A stretch of DNA of 64,000 nucleotides from contig NZ_CP114287.1 in assembly GCF_027111295.1 (NCBI RefSeq), positions 2,604,001 to 2,668,000 of the forward strand. Direction: 5' to 3'. This document shows, piece by piece, positions 32,971 to 41,879 of the stretch (position 1 is its first letter; each line of letters starts with the position of its first letter). Source of the DNA: Flavobacterium gelatinilyticum (lineage in GTDB: Bacteria; Bacteroidota; Bacteroidia; Flavobacteriales; Flavobacteriaceae). Under the pieces are notes generated by a model. The model was not told the origin of the DNA. It searched no databases and worked only from the letters and a program-made list of their open reading frames with translations. The translations under genes were made by a program, and so were the position numbers.

Positions 32971-34371
32971 ATGATTAAAAAATTCCTTTTATTATCATTA
33001 GTTGTTTCTCAGTTAACAATCTCTTGTTCAAGTGATGATGACAACAACACAGAAGATCCTACAACACCGGACAAAGAACTGACTTTAGAAGAAGAAATTG
33101 CCAACATCATTAAACAGCCTTATTCAAGCCTTCCTCCTGAACAGCAAAAAATAAAGCTTGAAGCTGAAGCTAATGATATGCTTGTGCAGCTAGATAAAAC
33201 TAAAAGTTCAAGTGCTATTGAAGCAATCGAAAATTTATTAAGCTTATTAAGCGAAAATGCTATTGACATTTTTGACGGAAAAAATGATAATGAAATAGAA
33301 GACATCCTTAATATGGCTGATGTTTACGGGGTATACACCTGGAATAATACAAATAAAAGCTGGGCCAAAACTGCTTCAACTACAGAATTAAAATTTGTTT
33401 TCCCTGCAAAATCTTCTCAATCAGCAAACAATGCTATATTTACTGCAAAAAGTGTTGCTTCTAACATTAAAGTAAAAATTACGGATTCAAACGGAAACTG
33501 GCAGTATAACGAAGAAACAAATGAATGGGTATTAGGAGGCTATGTAAATGATTATATGTTCTTACCAACTTCATCTGATGCAACATTAACAATCGACAAT
33601 ACACAAGTTGCTACATTTGCTCAGACTGCAAGTTACAATGGTAACGAGGCTCCCGTTGACTTTACATACAAAATGACCTTAAATGATGGTTATAGCTGGG
33701 ATATTAGCGGTAAAAAAGCAGCACAAAACAATACAGCAAAAGCGGTTTTTACGTACAACGGAAAAAATCTGGTTAGTTTTACTGCAGGAAGTACTACTGA
33801 TATTGATGCTTTATTAACCGATGACGAATTAACTCAATACAGAGGAAAAGGAAACGGATTGGTTCAAATCCTTGATAATTTTGTTATTATTGCTGATATA
33901 GATCTTGCTGCTGAAGCAATTGATGATGCAGCATTAGAAAATATTCCATATCCAGCATATCCGGATTATTCAAGTCCTAACGCAGATTTCAAAGGATTTT
34001 TTACAGCCAGAAATGCATACGAGAAAAAATATTCTGAAGGAAGCGCAGCTAACTTCAATAAAAACATCAAATTAACTTTAATATCAAGAAAAGACGGAAG
34101 TAAAATTGCTGATATCGTGCAGGTTGCAGAAAAAGACGGCGGTTACTATGACAGCATACCTGTCTGGGTACCTAGTGAATGGTATGAGAATGGCGGTTAC
34201 TGGTCAAACAACCAGGATAGTGAGCAGTTTTTCAGAGAGTATTACACAGAGAATTACTATTTAAATTTCAAAGACAATACACAAGTAGCTATGAGTGTTT
34301 ATTTCTCTGAAGGATTTGATGATTTACTAGACAAATTTGATGATTTCATCAATCGTTTTGAAAAAAAATAA
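32971..34371 (+). CDS. Unknown large lipoprotein
   Basis: A 466-residue protein starting at ATG 32971; an upstream TTG in frame gives a poor N-terminus. The signal peptide ends with the lipobox TISC (Cys19), followed by the acidic SSDDDNNTEDPTT linker common in exported Bacteroidota lipoproteins, which suggests surface exposure. The rest has a helical segment (about 35-110) and then a mostly beta region rich in W, Y and D (WNNTNKSWAKTA, WQYNEETNEWVLGG, WVPSEWYENGGYW). I recognise no known family. It stands alone, with its terminator shared with the DUF4249 gene. Confidence 0.75.
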   Translation: MIKKFLLLSLVVSQLTISCSSDDDNNTEDPTTPDKELTLEEEIANIIKQPYSSLPPEQQKIKLEAEANDMLVQLDKTKSSSAIEAIENLLSLLSENAIDIFDGKNDNEIEDILNMADVYGVYTWNNTNKSWAKTASTTELKFVFPAKSSQSANNAIFTAKSVASNIKVKITDSNGNWQYNEETNEWVLGGYVNDYMFLPTSSDATLTIDNTQVATFAQTASYNGNEAPVDFTYKMTLNDGYSWDISGKKAAQNNTAKAVFTYNGKNLVSFTAGSTTDIDALLTDDELTQYRGKGNGLVQILDNFVIIADIDLAAEAIDDAALENIPYPAYPDYSSPNADFKGFFTARNAYEKKYSEGSAANFNKNIKLTLISRKDGSKIADIVQVAEKDGGYYDSIPVWVPSEWYENGGYWSNNQDSEQFFREYYTENYYLNFKDNTQVAMSVYFSEGFDDLLDKFDDFINRFEKK

Positions 34372-34392
34372 TCGTTTTTTCTAAAACATAAT

Positions 34393-34422
34393 AAAGCCGG
34401 TTTGAATTATCAAACCGGCTTT
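34393..34422. terminator. Bidirectional terminator between the unknown lipoprotein and DUF4249 genes
   Basis: A perfect 12-bp stem AAAGCCGGTTTG / CAAACCGGCTTT with an AATTAT loop and T run. Its right arm overlaps the last codons of the leftward DUF4249 gene, including the stop. Confidence 0.92.
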
Positions 34423-35276
34423 TCTTTTTTAGGCGGCGTTTTTACAATTAAAGTACTATGTCCGTAACCTGCCCAAATACCTATTCCTCCTTTTATATTC
34501 GATTTCAAACTCGTGTTCGAGGGGTATATTGGGTTTTTACTGTTTACAATTTCGTTCTGCCAGCTGTTCCAGAAATCAAGTGATTCTTTTGTCTGCGTTC
34601 GTAGTTTTACATGAATTAAATCTCCGTCAATAAAATAAGGCTGGAATTTTGTTTTAGGGAAAAGCAGCACTCCCCTGTTTATCTGAATCGCAACAGACGA
34701 TGATGTGAAATTTTTATCATCCAGATTTCCATAAAACGAAGGCACAAAAATAGGTTCTTCGACATCAATTTTCGTGGCAAGCTGATAGTAGTTTTTTTCA
34801 TCAGCAGGATCATCAAATTTTACAAAAACATAACCAGTTGTATCTGTTGGGTTCTTTTTAATATATTCTGCACTTTTAAGCTGTACTGATTTTGGAATTG
34901 TCGTTACAGCCTGCACTACTCTGCTTAAATATTCCACTTTAATCGAATATTCTTTTCCGGCTTCTCCTTTTAAGGTATTTCCAAAATAAATAAACGGCGG
35001 CACACGGTTCTTATCATTTTTGACTTTTAAAACTTCCGAATTCACACCATCCGAAACGGTAATTTTTGCCGATCGAATTACGTGGTTCAAAACATTCGTA
35101 GAATCCACTATACCAGCAACCGGAATACTGCTCGACAACAGAACATTGGCATAATCTCCTTCTTCGATCCAGCCCTCTACGACTATTCTGGATTCAATAC
35201 TTTTTTCATCAGTATAATTATCCGAAGAACAGCTTGTTATAACTAAACCAAAAAGAAACAGCAGATACTTTTTCAT
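34410..35276 (-). CDS. DUF4249 lipoprotein
   Basis: A 288-residue lipoprotein (lipobox ending ITSC, Cys16) with the DUF4249 pattern ESRIVVEGWIEEGDYANVLLSSS (about 25-47) and SLDFWNSWQNE near the C-terminus. DUF4249 proteins are nearly always encoded next to a TonB-dependent receptor, and here the receptor gene ends 4 bases upstream, so the two form an operon. By analogy with SusD-like and NPL partners, it probably sits on the outer membrane and takes part in uptake; the substrate is unknown. The stop codon lies within the shared terminator. Confidence 0.88.
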   Translation of the reverse strand: MKKYLLFLFGLVITSCSSDNYTDEKSIESRIVVEGWIEEGDYANVLLSSSIPVAGIVDSTNVLNHVIRSAKITVSDGVNSEVLKVKNDKNRVPPFIYFGNTLKGEAGKEYSIKVEYLSRVVQAVTTIPKSVQLKSAEYIKKNPTDTTGYVFVKFDDPADEKNYYQLATKIDVEEPIFVPSFYGNLDDKNFTSSSVAIQINRGVLLFPKTKFQPYFIDGDLIHVKLRTQTKESLDFWNSWQNEIVNSKNPIYPSNTSLKSNIKGGIGIWAGYGHSTLIVKTPPKKEKPV

Positions 35277-35280
35277 ATTC

Positions 35281-37551
35281 TTAAAATTTAAATCTCCAGC
35301 TTACAGAAGGAAGAATTCTATACAAGATCTTTTGATCCTGCCAAACGACTACTTTGTCTTTATTTTCGCCCACTCTCACATTCAAAACCACATAAATTGG
35401 GTTTGGAACATTAAATGTGTTGTATACCGAAAAATTCAATGCACTTTCTTTTTTTGCTGTTTTTACAAAAAAATAACTTGCCGAAATATCTGTACGAACA
35501 TAATTGGGCATATGCGCATTATTGTATTGCGAATATTCTTTAACAGGATTGTTGTTTATAAAATACCAGGAAGTAGGCATTGTGAAACGGTTTCCGGAAC
35601 TGAATATCTGCGTGAGGCTTAAATTCCATTTTGAGCTTAAATCATAAATTCCAACCAAAGAAAGATTATGACGTCTGTCGTATTTTGCAAAATACGTTTG
35701 TCCTTTATTGAGTTCGTCAAAATTTCGATCAGACCAGCTTAAGGTATAACTCAGCCAGCCGTTAAATCTTCCGTTGCTTTTTTTCAGCATCATTTCAAGT
35801 CCGTACGCTTTTCCTTTACCTACATATAAATCATTTTTAAAAGTCGTAATTTCATTAAACTGCGTTATACCGTACGGATATTCCAGCAGGTTTTTCATCG
35901 AACGGTAAAATCCTCCAAAAGAAGAACTCCAGTTTCGTGATAAATTCTGATTTGATCCAACAGAAAATTCGTCAGATGACTGTGGTTTTATTCCGTCGGA
36001 ACTGGCAATCCAGAAATCAGTAGGAATTCCAACACTTGAAGTTGTTATCAAACTTAAATACTGATATTGTTTGTTGTAAGATGCGTAAAAAGAATATTTA
36101 GGATTTGCGGCATAATGCAGCATAACACGCGGCTGAAAATGCAGATAAGAATCAGCTCCCGAAGCATAATAATTAAGTCTAAGCCCCAAATCAGCTGTCA
36201 GGTTTTCGAATAATCTTGGTTTTGCCGTGGTAAAAACTGCTGTTTCATAGGCATTCATATCTCCCTGAGATTTGTTATCGATTGTAGTCAGATTTTCTAC
36301 CTCTACCCTTTGCGGACGTAAATTATGATATACATACTGCAATCCTGATTCAAAAGGAACATTCTTAACCGAATACCGGACTGAATTGGCAAATCCAAAA
36401 TCTTTTACATCTGACTTAACATCAAACTCGATGGTAGCCTGACTCATTCTTAATTCATTCGAATACCGGCTGAAGTAAACCGAATTTGTCATACTTACTT
36501 TTGGTGAAACAGTAGTAATCAGCGAAGGCGAGACTGTTAAGTTACTCCATTTAAAATGGGTTTTCAGTTCGAGGTTTCCATCAATAATTCTTAAATTATC
36601 ACCGCTTGCAAAAGCATCCACAACTAGCAGATTATTTTTTGAGACCTGCGACAAAAAAGTAAAATTACCATCAGAAAAGCCATATTTCATATCCTTGACA
36701 TCGTTGTCATCTGATCCTGAATTTAATATTAGCCCTAAAACTTCATCGATGTAGGTTTTTCTTCCCGAAATATAAAAACCGGTTTTATCGCTAACAGGAA
36801 CTGCCAATGTCAACTGCGATGCCAGAAGTCCTACATTTCCCTGCACACTAAATTCTGAAGGAAGTTTTTTGTTTGAGTTTAACATTGTAGTCGAACTTAA
36901 ACGTCCTCCATATTTTGAATTCGAACTTGACTTATCAAATTCGACATCTTTAATATGATCGGCATTGTAAAAAGGAAAAATCCCCAATAAATGCGACATT
37001 CCGTAAACCGGAGTTCCATTGTACAAAATGGCATTATGTCCGGGATCGCCGCCACGCACATACAAATATCCGTTTGCATCACCTGAATTCTGAACTCCCG
37101 GAGTCAACTGCAACAGCCTGATAATATCTGTAGTACCTGAGATAGTCGGCACAGCGCTTAATTCTTTCATATTAAAAGTAAGCTTACCTCCAGATGTGTT
37201 TGAAATGGCACTTTTTTTTGTATTGGCGATTACTATTTCATCCAAAATTTTAGGATCTCTTTCTAAAACAAGCGACAGGATTGTATCTTTTTTAAGATTC
37301 AAATCGATCTTTTTTTCAACATATCCAAGCTGATAAACATACATATGAAGAATTCCAGAATCGAATCGGGCTGAGAAATTCCCAACCGAATCTGTAACAG
37401 CATGTGATTTATGATTATTAGAAAGAAAGGTAATATTAGAACCGGCTAAAGCGCCGTTTTCATTCGATTTTATATTTCCGGAAAGTGTAATTTTAGATTG
37501 AGAAAATGCACTGGAAAAACAGAAAAACAGAAAAAAAATAATTGCCCTCAA
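35281..37551 (-). CDS. TonB-dependent outer-membrane receptor
   Basis: A 756-residue receptor. A signal peptide (about 1-17, ends AFSQ) precedes a carboxypeptidase-regulatory-like domain (about 18-100, KITLSGNIKSNENGALAGSNITF), the plug domain (about 120-215; LTPGVQNSGDANGYLYVRGG and YGMSHLLGIFPFYNADHIKDVEF) and a beta-barrel that ends in aromatic VSWRFKF. The start is TTG at 37551; no in-frame ATG lies close upstream and the signal peptide begins here. Lack of iron- or glycan-specific motifs prevents substrate assignment. Operon with the DUF4249 gene downstream. Confidence 0.93.
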   Translation of the reverse strand: MRAIIFFLFFCFSSAFSQSKITLSGNIKSNENGALAGSNITFLSNNHKSHAVTDSVGNFSARFDSGILHMYVYQLGYVEKKIDLNLKKDTILSLVLERDPKILDEIVIANTKKSAISNTSGGKLTFNMKELSAVPTISGTTDIIRLLQLTPGVQNSGDANGYLYVRGGDPGHNAILYNGTPVYGMSHLLGIFPFYNADHIKDVEFDKSSSNSKYGGRLSSTTMLNSNKKLPSEFSVQGNVGLLASQLTLAVPVSDKTGFYISGRKTYIDEVLGLILNSGSDDNDVKDMKYGFSDGNFTFLSQVSKNNLLVVDAFASGDNLRIIDGNLELKTHFKWSNLTVSPSLITTVSPKVSMTNSVYFSRYSNELRMSQATIEFDVKSDVKDFGFANSVRYSVKNVPFESGLQYVYHNLRPQRVEVENLTTIDNKSQGDMNAYETAVFTTAKPRLFENLTADLGLRLNYYASGADSYLHFQPRVMLHYAANPKYSFYASYNKQYQYLSLITTSSVGIPTDFWIASSDGIKPQSSDEFSVGSNQNLSRNWSSSFGGFYRSMKNLLEYPYGITQFNEITTFKNDLYVGKGKAYGLEMMLKKSNGRFNGWLSYTLSWSDRNFDELNKGQTYFAKYDRRHNLSLVGIYDLSSKWNLSLTQIFSSGNRFTMPTSWYFINNNPVKEYSQYNNAHMPNYVRTDISASYFFVKTAKKESALNFSVYNTFNVPNPIYVVLNVRVGENKDKVVVWQDQKILYRILPSVSWRFKF

Positions 37552-37730
37552 TACTTTAAAATTTTTATCAGAAAGAGCGCTAAAGTAATGAATTATAAAT
37601 CATTTAAAAGAAGAAATAAGGATTTAATCTGCACTATTTTTCAGTTTAGAAACCATATTAAAAAACTAGTAATCTTTCGTCAAAAAAATAGCCTGACCCA
37701 CATTTTCATTGGACCAGACTATAATATCAA

Positions 37731-37785
37731 TCTTAATTCTTAATAATTCTTAATAATTCTTAATAATTCTTAATTCTTAATTCTT
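37731..37785 (+). repeat. Tandem TAATAATTCT repeats downstream of pdxJ
   Basis: Three copies of the 10-mer TAATAATTCT (37741-37770) are preceded by TCTTAATTCT and followed by TAATTCT copies, directly next to the pdxJ stop codon. It is a simple-sequence tract that may vary in length between strains; there is no hairpin terminator in this gap. Confidence 0.75.
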
Positions 37786-37786
37786 T

Positions 37787-38500
37787 TTACTTCAATTTAT
37801 TCAGATACATGTTCACCACATTATCCAGACCCAGATAAAGCGCTTCTGAAATTAAAGCGTGACCAATAGAAACTTCTAATAATCCCGGAATATTTTGTTT
37901 AAAAAACTGAACATTATCCAAGCTCAAATCGTGTCCGGCATTAATGCCCAAACCTAATTCAATTGCCAGTTCCGCTGCTTTTGTATACGGTTCGATTCCT
38001 TTTTCGTTTCCTAAACCATATTGATGTGCAAAAGACTCGGTATACAATTCAATTCTGTCTGTTCCTGTTTTTTTGGCACCTTCTATAATTTCCAAAACCG
38101 GATCAACAAAAATCGAAGTTCTAATTCCGTTTCTTTGAAATTCCTGAATAACCTCAGTTAAATATGCCTGATTATTTATAGTATCCCAGCCGGCAGATGA
38201 TGTAATAGCACCTATGGCATCCGGAACCAGTGTTACCTGATCCGGTTTGCATTCTAAAACCAGATCAATAAAATTATGCTGCGGATTTCCTTCAATATTA
38301 TATTCTGTTGTTACTACGGCTTTTAAATCGCGTGCATCCTGATATCGAATATGACGCTCATCCGGACGCGGATGAATCGTAATTCCCTGCGAACCAAAAC
38401 GCTGAATATCGGCTGCCACTTTTAATAAATCAGGTACATTTCCGCCTCTGGCATTACGCAGCGTTGCAATTTTATTGATATTAACACTTAACTTTGTCAT
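37787..38500 (-). CDS. pdxJ: Pyridoxine 5'-phosphate synthase PdxJ
   Basis: PdxJ condenses 3-amino-2-oxopropyl phosphate with deoxyxylulose phosphate to make pyridoxine 5'-phosphate, the last ring-forming step of the DXP-dependent vitamin B6 pathway. The 237-residue length is normal. TIM-barrel signatures are clear: LSVNINKIATLRNARGG (4-20), ITIHPRPDERHI, the conserved LVLECKPDQVTLVPD, FVDPV and the phosphate-site GINAGHDL and EVSIGHALISEAL near the C-terminus. It has its own promoter (38550-38543), interlocked with the opposite one. Confidence 0.96.
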   Translation of the reverse strand: MTKLSVNINKIATLRNARGGNVPDLLKVAADIQRFGSQGITIHPRPDERHIRYQDARDLKAVVTTEYNIEGNPQHNFIDLVLECKPDQVTLVPDAIGAITSSAGWDTINNQAYLTEVIQEFQRNGIRTSIFVDPVLEIIEGAKKTGTDRIELYTESFAHQYGLGNEKGIEPYTKAAELAIELGLGINAGHDLSLDNVQFFKQNIPGLLEVSIGHALISEALYLGLDNVVNMYLNKLK

Positions 38501-38528
38501 ATAAATAGATAATTAATTCAAGTAATAC

Positions 38529-38550
38529 TATATTTGTTACCGCAAAAATA
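38529..38550. promoter_or_regulatory. Interlocked divergent -7 boxes of pdxJ and the CBS gene
   Basis: Plus-strand TATATTTG (38529-38536) and minus-strand TATTTTTG (38550-38543) face each other and are separated by only 6 bases, so the two transcription starts lie inside each other's promoter and polymerases would exclude each other. A second candidate for the CBS gene, TTATTTTG (near 38582), is closer to its ATG. Confidence 0.55.
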
Positions 38551-38615
38551 CAAAGTAAAACGCAGCTGTTTTGGTATTTTTTGATTATTTTGCATGAAAT
38601 ATCTTCAATTGATTT

Positions 38616-39275
38616 ATGACAGAAATTACAAACTATATCACTAATGATTTCAAAGCGATTGATAGTCAGGAAACGATAGCCTCGATTCAGGACTTTTTTA
38701 TCGATGTGAATTATTCTCATTTTCCTGTTTTAGAGGATGGAATTTTCATTGGAAGCATTTCTTCTGATGACATTGAAACTTTTGATGCAGACAAAAAAGC
38801 GATTGATTACAAATATACTTTAGAACGTTTTTTTGCCAGAAAATCGATGATCTGGCTTGATGTTTTAGAAATTTTCGCAAAAAACCATACCAATGTTATT
38901 CCAATTCTAGACGAGAACAATATCTATATAGGGTATTACGAAATGGAAGATATTATGAATTTCTTTCAGGAAACACCGTTTTTAAAAGAACAGGGAGGCA
39001 TTATTATCGTTCAGAAAGGTCTTTTAGATTATTCGATGAGTGAAATCACGCAAATTGTAGAAAGCAATAACGGTAAGGTTTTGGGCTGTTTTGTGTCTGA
39101 AGCTGATTTAGAAAATGTTCAGATTACCGTAAAAATAGGTTTGGGAGCCATTAATGAAATCATCCAGACTTTTAGAAGATATGGATATGAGATCATTTCA
39201 GAACATCAGGAAGACACGTATATCAATAGTTTAAAAGAAAGATCCGATTATTTAGACAAGTACCTTAATATTTAA
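38616..39275 (+). CDS. CBS-domain protein
   Basis: A 219-residue cytoplasmic protein with two CBS motifs: FKAIDSQETIASIQDFFIDVNYSHFPVLED (about 12-41) and EIFAKNHTNVIPILDENNIYIGYYEME (about 89-115). The rest (VQKGLLDYSMSEITQIVESNNGKVLG) resembles an ACT-like C-terminal region. CBS pairs bind adenosine nucleotides and regulate partner domains; here no catalytic partner is attached, so it is probably a stand-alone regulator. nadK lies 104 bases downstream, the common flavobacterial CBS-nadK order. Confidence 0.85.
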   Translation: MTEITNYITNDFKAIDSQETIASIQDFFIDVNYSHFPVLEDGIFIGSISSDDIETFDADKKAIDYKYTLERFFARKSMIWLDVLEIFAKNHTNVIPILDENNIYIGYYEMEDIMNFFQETPFLKEQGGIIIVQKGLLDYSMSEITQIVESNNGKVLGCFVSEADLENVQITVKIGLGAINEIIQTFRRYGYEIISEHQEDTYINSLKERSDYLDKYLNI

Positions 39276-39276
39276 T

Positions 39277-39375
39277 TAGAAAAATTAGACAATCAATTAG
39301 ACAATTTCTGCGCCGGCAGCATTATCTAAGTTTCAAATTGCCTCATTATCTAATTACCTTATTATCTAATTTAAA
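39277..39375. repeat. ATTATCTAATT/AATTAGA repeat set before nadK
   Basis: Copies of AATTAGACAAT at the left and ATTATCTAATT at 39345-39355 and 39363-39372 at the right, with a GCGCCGGC core between them. It resembles the set at 9311-9399. It lies just upstream of nadK and may carry weak transcription signals. Confidence 0.55.
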
Positions 39376-39379
39376 AAGA

Positions 39380-40264
39380 ATGAAAGTAGCCATTTACGGA
39401 CAATATTATCAAAATAGTACGGAGCCCATCATAAAAGATATTTTCTTGTTTTTCAATGCCAATAACGTTGAAATGGTTATTGAAGAAAATTTCCTGAAAA
39501 TGCTTTACGAAAAACAGCTTGTAAAAAAAGAATACAAAACGTTTTCGCCCAGTACGACTTTAGATAACAGTTTCGAAATGCTTGTAAGTATTGGAGGAGA
39601 CGGAACGATTTTAAGAGCTGCCGCTTTTGTTCGTAATTCAGGTGTGCCCCTTTTGGGCATCAATGCCGGAAGGTTAGGTTTTTTAGCGAAAGTACAGAAA
39701 GAGAATATCGACAACCTGCTTCAATATGTTATTGACCAAAATTACACTACGTCTGAAAGAACTTTACTGGGTTTAACCTGCAACCCAAAAAATGATGCCA
39801 TCGAAGAACTTAATTTTGCGATGAACGAAGTTACGGTGAGCAGAAAAGACACAACTTCGATGATTACAGTCGAAACCTACTTAAACGATGAATATTTAAA
39901 TTCATACTGGGCAGATGGTCTTATCATTTCTACACCAACAGGTTCAACAGGATATTCTCTAAGCTGCGGCGGCCCAATATTAACTCCAGACGTTAAAAGT
40001 TTAGTAATAACTCCTATTGCACCACACAATTTAACTGCCAGACCTCTTGTAATTCCGGATGATACCGAGATTACACTTCGCGTAACAGGAAGAGAAGACC
40101 AATATTTGGTTTCTCTGGATTCCAGAACTTCTTCTGTAAAGAATGAATCAATTTTAAAAATTAAAAAAACCGATTATAAAATCAAAATGGTTGAAATTCC
40201 GGGCGAAACATTCTTAAAAACATTAAGAAACAAACTGCTTTGGGGAGAAGACAAGAGAAATTAA
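39380..40264 (+). CDS. nadK: NAD kinase
   Basis: NadK phosphorylates NAD to NADP. The start at ATG 39380 gives 294 residues and the usual MKVAIYGQYYQ N-terminus; an earlier TTG in frame runs through the repeat tract and is rejected. The catalytic GGDGT motif is present (SIGGDGTILRAA, about 67-78), followed by LLGINAGRLGFLA and NEVTVSRKDTTSMI, then the nucleotide-binding SYWADGLIISTPTGSTGYSLS (wording abbreviated in meaning, key residues D, T, T and G). Follows the CBS gene, probably in the same transcript. Confidence 0.96.
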   Translation: MKVAIYGQYYQNSTEPIIKDIFLFFNANNVEMVIEENFLKMLYEKQLVKKEYKTFSPSTTLDNSFEMLVSIGGDGTILRAAAFVRNSGVPLLGINAGRLGFLAKVQKENIDNLLQYVIDQNYTTSERTLLGLTCNPKNDAIEELNFAMNEVTVSRKDTTSMITVETYLNDEYLNSYWADGLIISTPTGSTGYSLSCGGPILTPDVKSLVITPIAPHNLTARPLVIPDDTEITLRVTGREDQYLVSLDSRTSSVKNESILKIKKTDYKIKMVEIPGETFLKTLRNKLLWGEDKRN

Positions 40265-40390
40265 TCTCTTTTCTTATTTATAACTATACGATAACGCCGC
40301 ATTTTCTCGTTCTGCATGTAGTGAATCATCATTAAATGTCTCTAAATCATAAGGTAAATTGAAAAAAAAGCACATTTAATCAAAGGAACG

Positions 40391-40419
40391 TTGATTCGTA
40401 TTGATAATTATTATATTTG
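40391..40419 (+). promoter_or_regulatory. Promoter of the DUF6089-uppS-bamA-ompH operon
   Basis: TTG (40391-40393), an 18-base spacer and TATATTTG (40412-40419) form a complete -33/-7 pair. The transcript would start near 40425, about 13 bases before the first ATG. Confidence 0.8.
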
Positions 40420-40437
40420 CACGCAATTTTGAATTAA

Positions 40438-41127
40438 ATGAAGAAAATTTTTAATTTATTGTTATGTTTTTTCCCTTTTATCGCACTAAATGCTCAAATC
40501 AATGAGCTTGGTGTGTTTATTGGCGGAAGCAACTTTGTTGGAGATGTAGGAAACACAGCCTACATCAACCCTGAAAAACTGGCTTTTGGCGTTCTGTACA
40601 AGTGGAACAAAAGCCCGAGACATTCGTATCGTTTTTCGTATACCCAGTCACAAATTACAGCAAATGACATACACTCTGAGGAAACAGGAAGAAACAGAAG
40701 AGGATATCGTTTTGACAATGATGTAAAAGAGTTTTCTGCCGGTTTAGAATTTAATTTTTTTGATTTTAATCTTCATGATTATCATACAAAAGTTACACCT
40801 TATATATATTCGGGTCTGAGCTTTTTTCTTTATGATGGTTTATACCGTTATACAACCAGTCCAAATGTTACTTATAAAGTAAATTCTAATTCATTTGCAA
40901 TACCAATGACACTGGGCGTTAAATCAAATATTTTCCCAAATTTTGTTGTGGGAGCCGAAATAGGTGCACGATATACTTTTACAGATAATATTGACGGGAG
41001 TAATCCTAAAACTAGTAATATAAACATTAAAAAATTTGGGAATTTAAACAATAATGACTGGTATGTCTTTTCTGGTATTACCTTAACGTATACCTTTGGG
41101 CAAAAACCGTGTTATTGCGCAGAATAA
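40438..41127 (+). CDS. DUF6089 / PorG-like outer-membrane beta-barrel protein
   Basis: A 229-residue protein with a signal peptide (about 1-19, ends LNAQ) and an outer-membrane barrel pattern: INELGVFIGGSNFVGDVGNT at the N-terminus and FSGITLTYTFGQKPCYCAE at the C-terminus. The opening with GG.NF.GD is typical of DUF6089 and PorG relatives in Bacteroidota, a part of or near the type IX secretion system. It leads the operon with uppS, bamA and two OmpH genes, so a role in outer-membrane assembly is plausible. The next gene starts 4 bases after the stop. Confidence 0.82.
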   Translation: MKKIFNLLLCFFPFIALNAQINELGVFIGGSNFVGDVGNTAYINPEKLAFGVLYKWNKSPRHSYRFSYTQSQITANDIHSEETGRNRRGYRFDNDVKEFSAGLEFNFFDFNLHDYHTKVTPYIYSGLSFFLYDGLYRYTTSPNVTYKVNSNSFAIPMTLGVKSNIFPNFVVGAEIGARYTFTDNIDGSNPKTSNINIKKFGNLNNNDWYVFSGITLTYTFGQKPCYCAE

Positions 41128-41131
41128 TAAA

Positions 41132-41872
41132 ATGAATTTAATAGACTCTATAGATCACTCAAACTTACCTAAACATCTGGCCATTATCATGGACGGTAAT
41201 GGACGATGGGCTAAGCAACAAGGCTTTTTAAGAGCTTTTGGACATGAAAACGGAACAAAATCTGTAAAAAAAACGATTACAACCTGTGCTAAACTAGGCA
41301 TTGAGTATTTAACGCTGTATGCTTTTTCGACAGAAAACTGGAACCGCCCAAAACTGGAAGTTGAGGCTTTAATGAAAATACTGATCAATTCTTTAAAAAA
41401 AGAGCTGGTTACTTTGCAGGAAAACAATATCAGGCTTAATGCAATAGGCAATCTTGAAAAGTTACCAAAAAATGCTCAAAAAGAGCTTTTAGAGGTTATT
41501 GAAAAAACCAAAAACAACACTCGTCTTACGTTAACACTAGCCTTAAGCTACGGATCCAGAGAGGAATTAGTAAGTGCTGTAAAGGCAATTAGTGATAAAG
41601 TTAAAAATAATATAATTTCAATAGACACTATTGACGATTTAATTATAAATGAGCATCTTTACACGCAAAATTTACCAGACGTAGATTTATTAATACGAAC
41701 AAGTGGAGAACATAGAATAAGTAATTTCTTGCTGTGGCAGATTGCCTATGCAGAATTGTATTTTACTAATGTCTTGTGGCCAGACTTTAAAGACCAGGAT
41801 TTATATGAGGCTATTATTAGTTATCAAAAAAGAGAACGCAGATTTGGAAAAACCAGTGAACAAATTAAATAA
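41132..41872 (+). CDS. uppS: Undecaprenyl diphosphate synthase (cis-prenyltransferase)
   Basis: UppS makes the C55 carrier lipid for peptidoglycan and O-antigen. The start at ATG 41132 gives 246 residues and the normal N-terminus; a longer form would overlap the upstream gene. Motifs are HLAIIMDGNGRWAK (15-28; Asp21 is the catalytic Asp), FGHENG, LTLYAFSTENWNRP and the C-terminal VDLLIRTSGEHRISNFLLW. It is cytoplasmic and membrane-associated. The bamA start follows closely, so translational coupling is likely. Confidence 0.96.
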   Translation: MNLIDSIDHSNLPKHLAIIMDGNGRWAKQQGFLRAFGHENGTKSVKKTITTCAKLGIEYLTLYAFSTENWNRPKLEVEALMKILINSLKKELVTLQENNIRLNAIGNLEKLPKNAQKELLEVIEKTKNNTRLTLTLALSYGSREELVSAVKAISDKVKNNIISIDTIDDLIINEHLYTQNLPDVDLLIRTSGEHRISNFLLWQIAYAELYFTNVLWPDFKDQDLYEAIISYQKRERRFGKTSEQIK

Positions 41873-41879
41873 TTTTTTA

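Noticed and set aside
37731..37785. Possible CRISPR-like array
   Set aside because: The units are 7-10 bases without spacers, so it is a simple tandem repeat.
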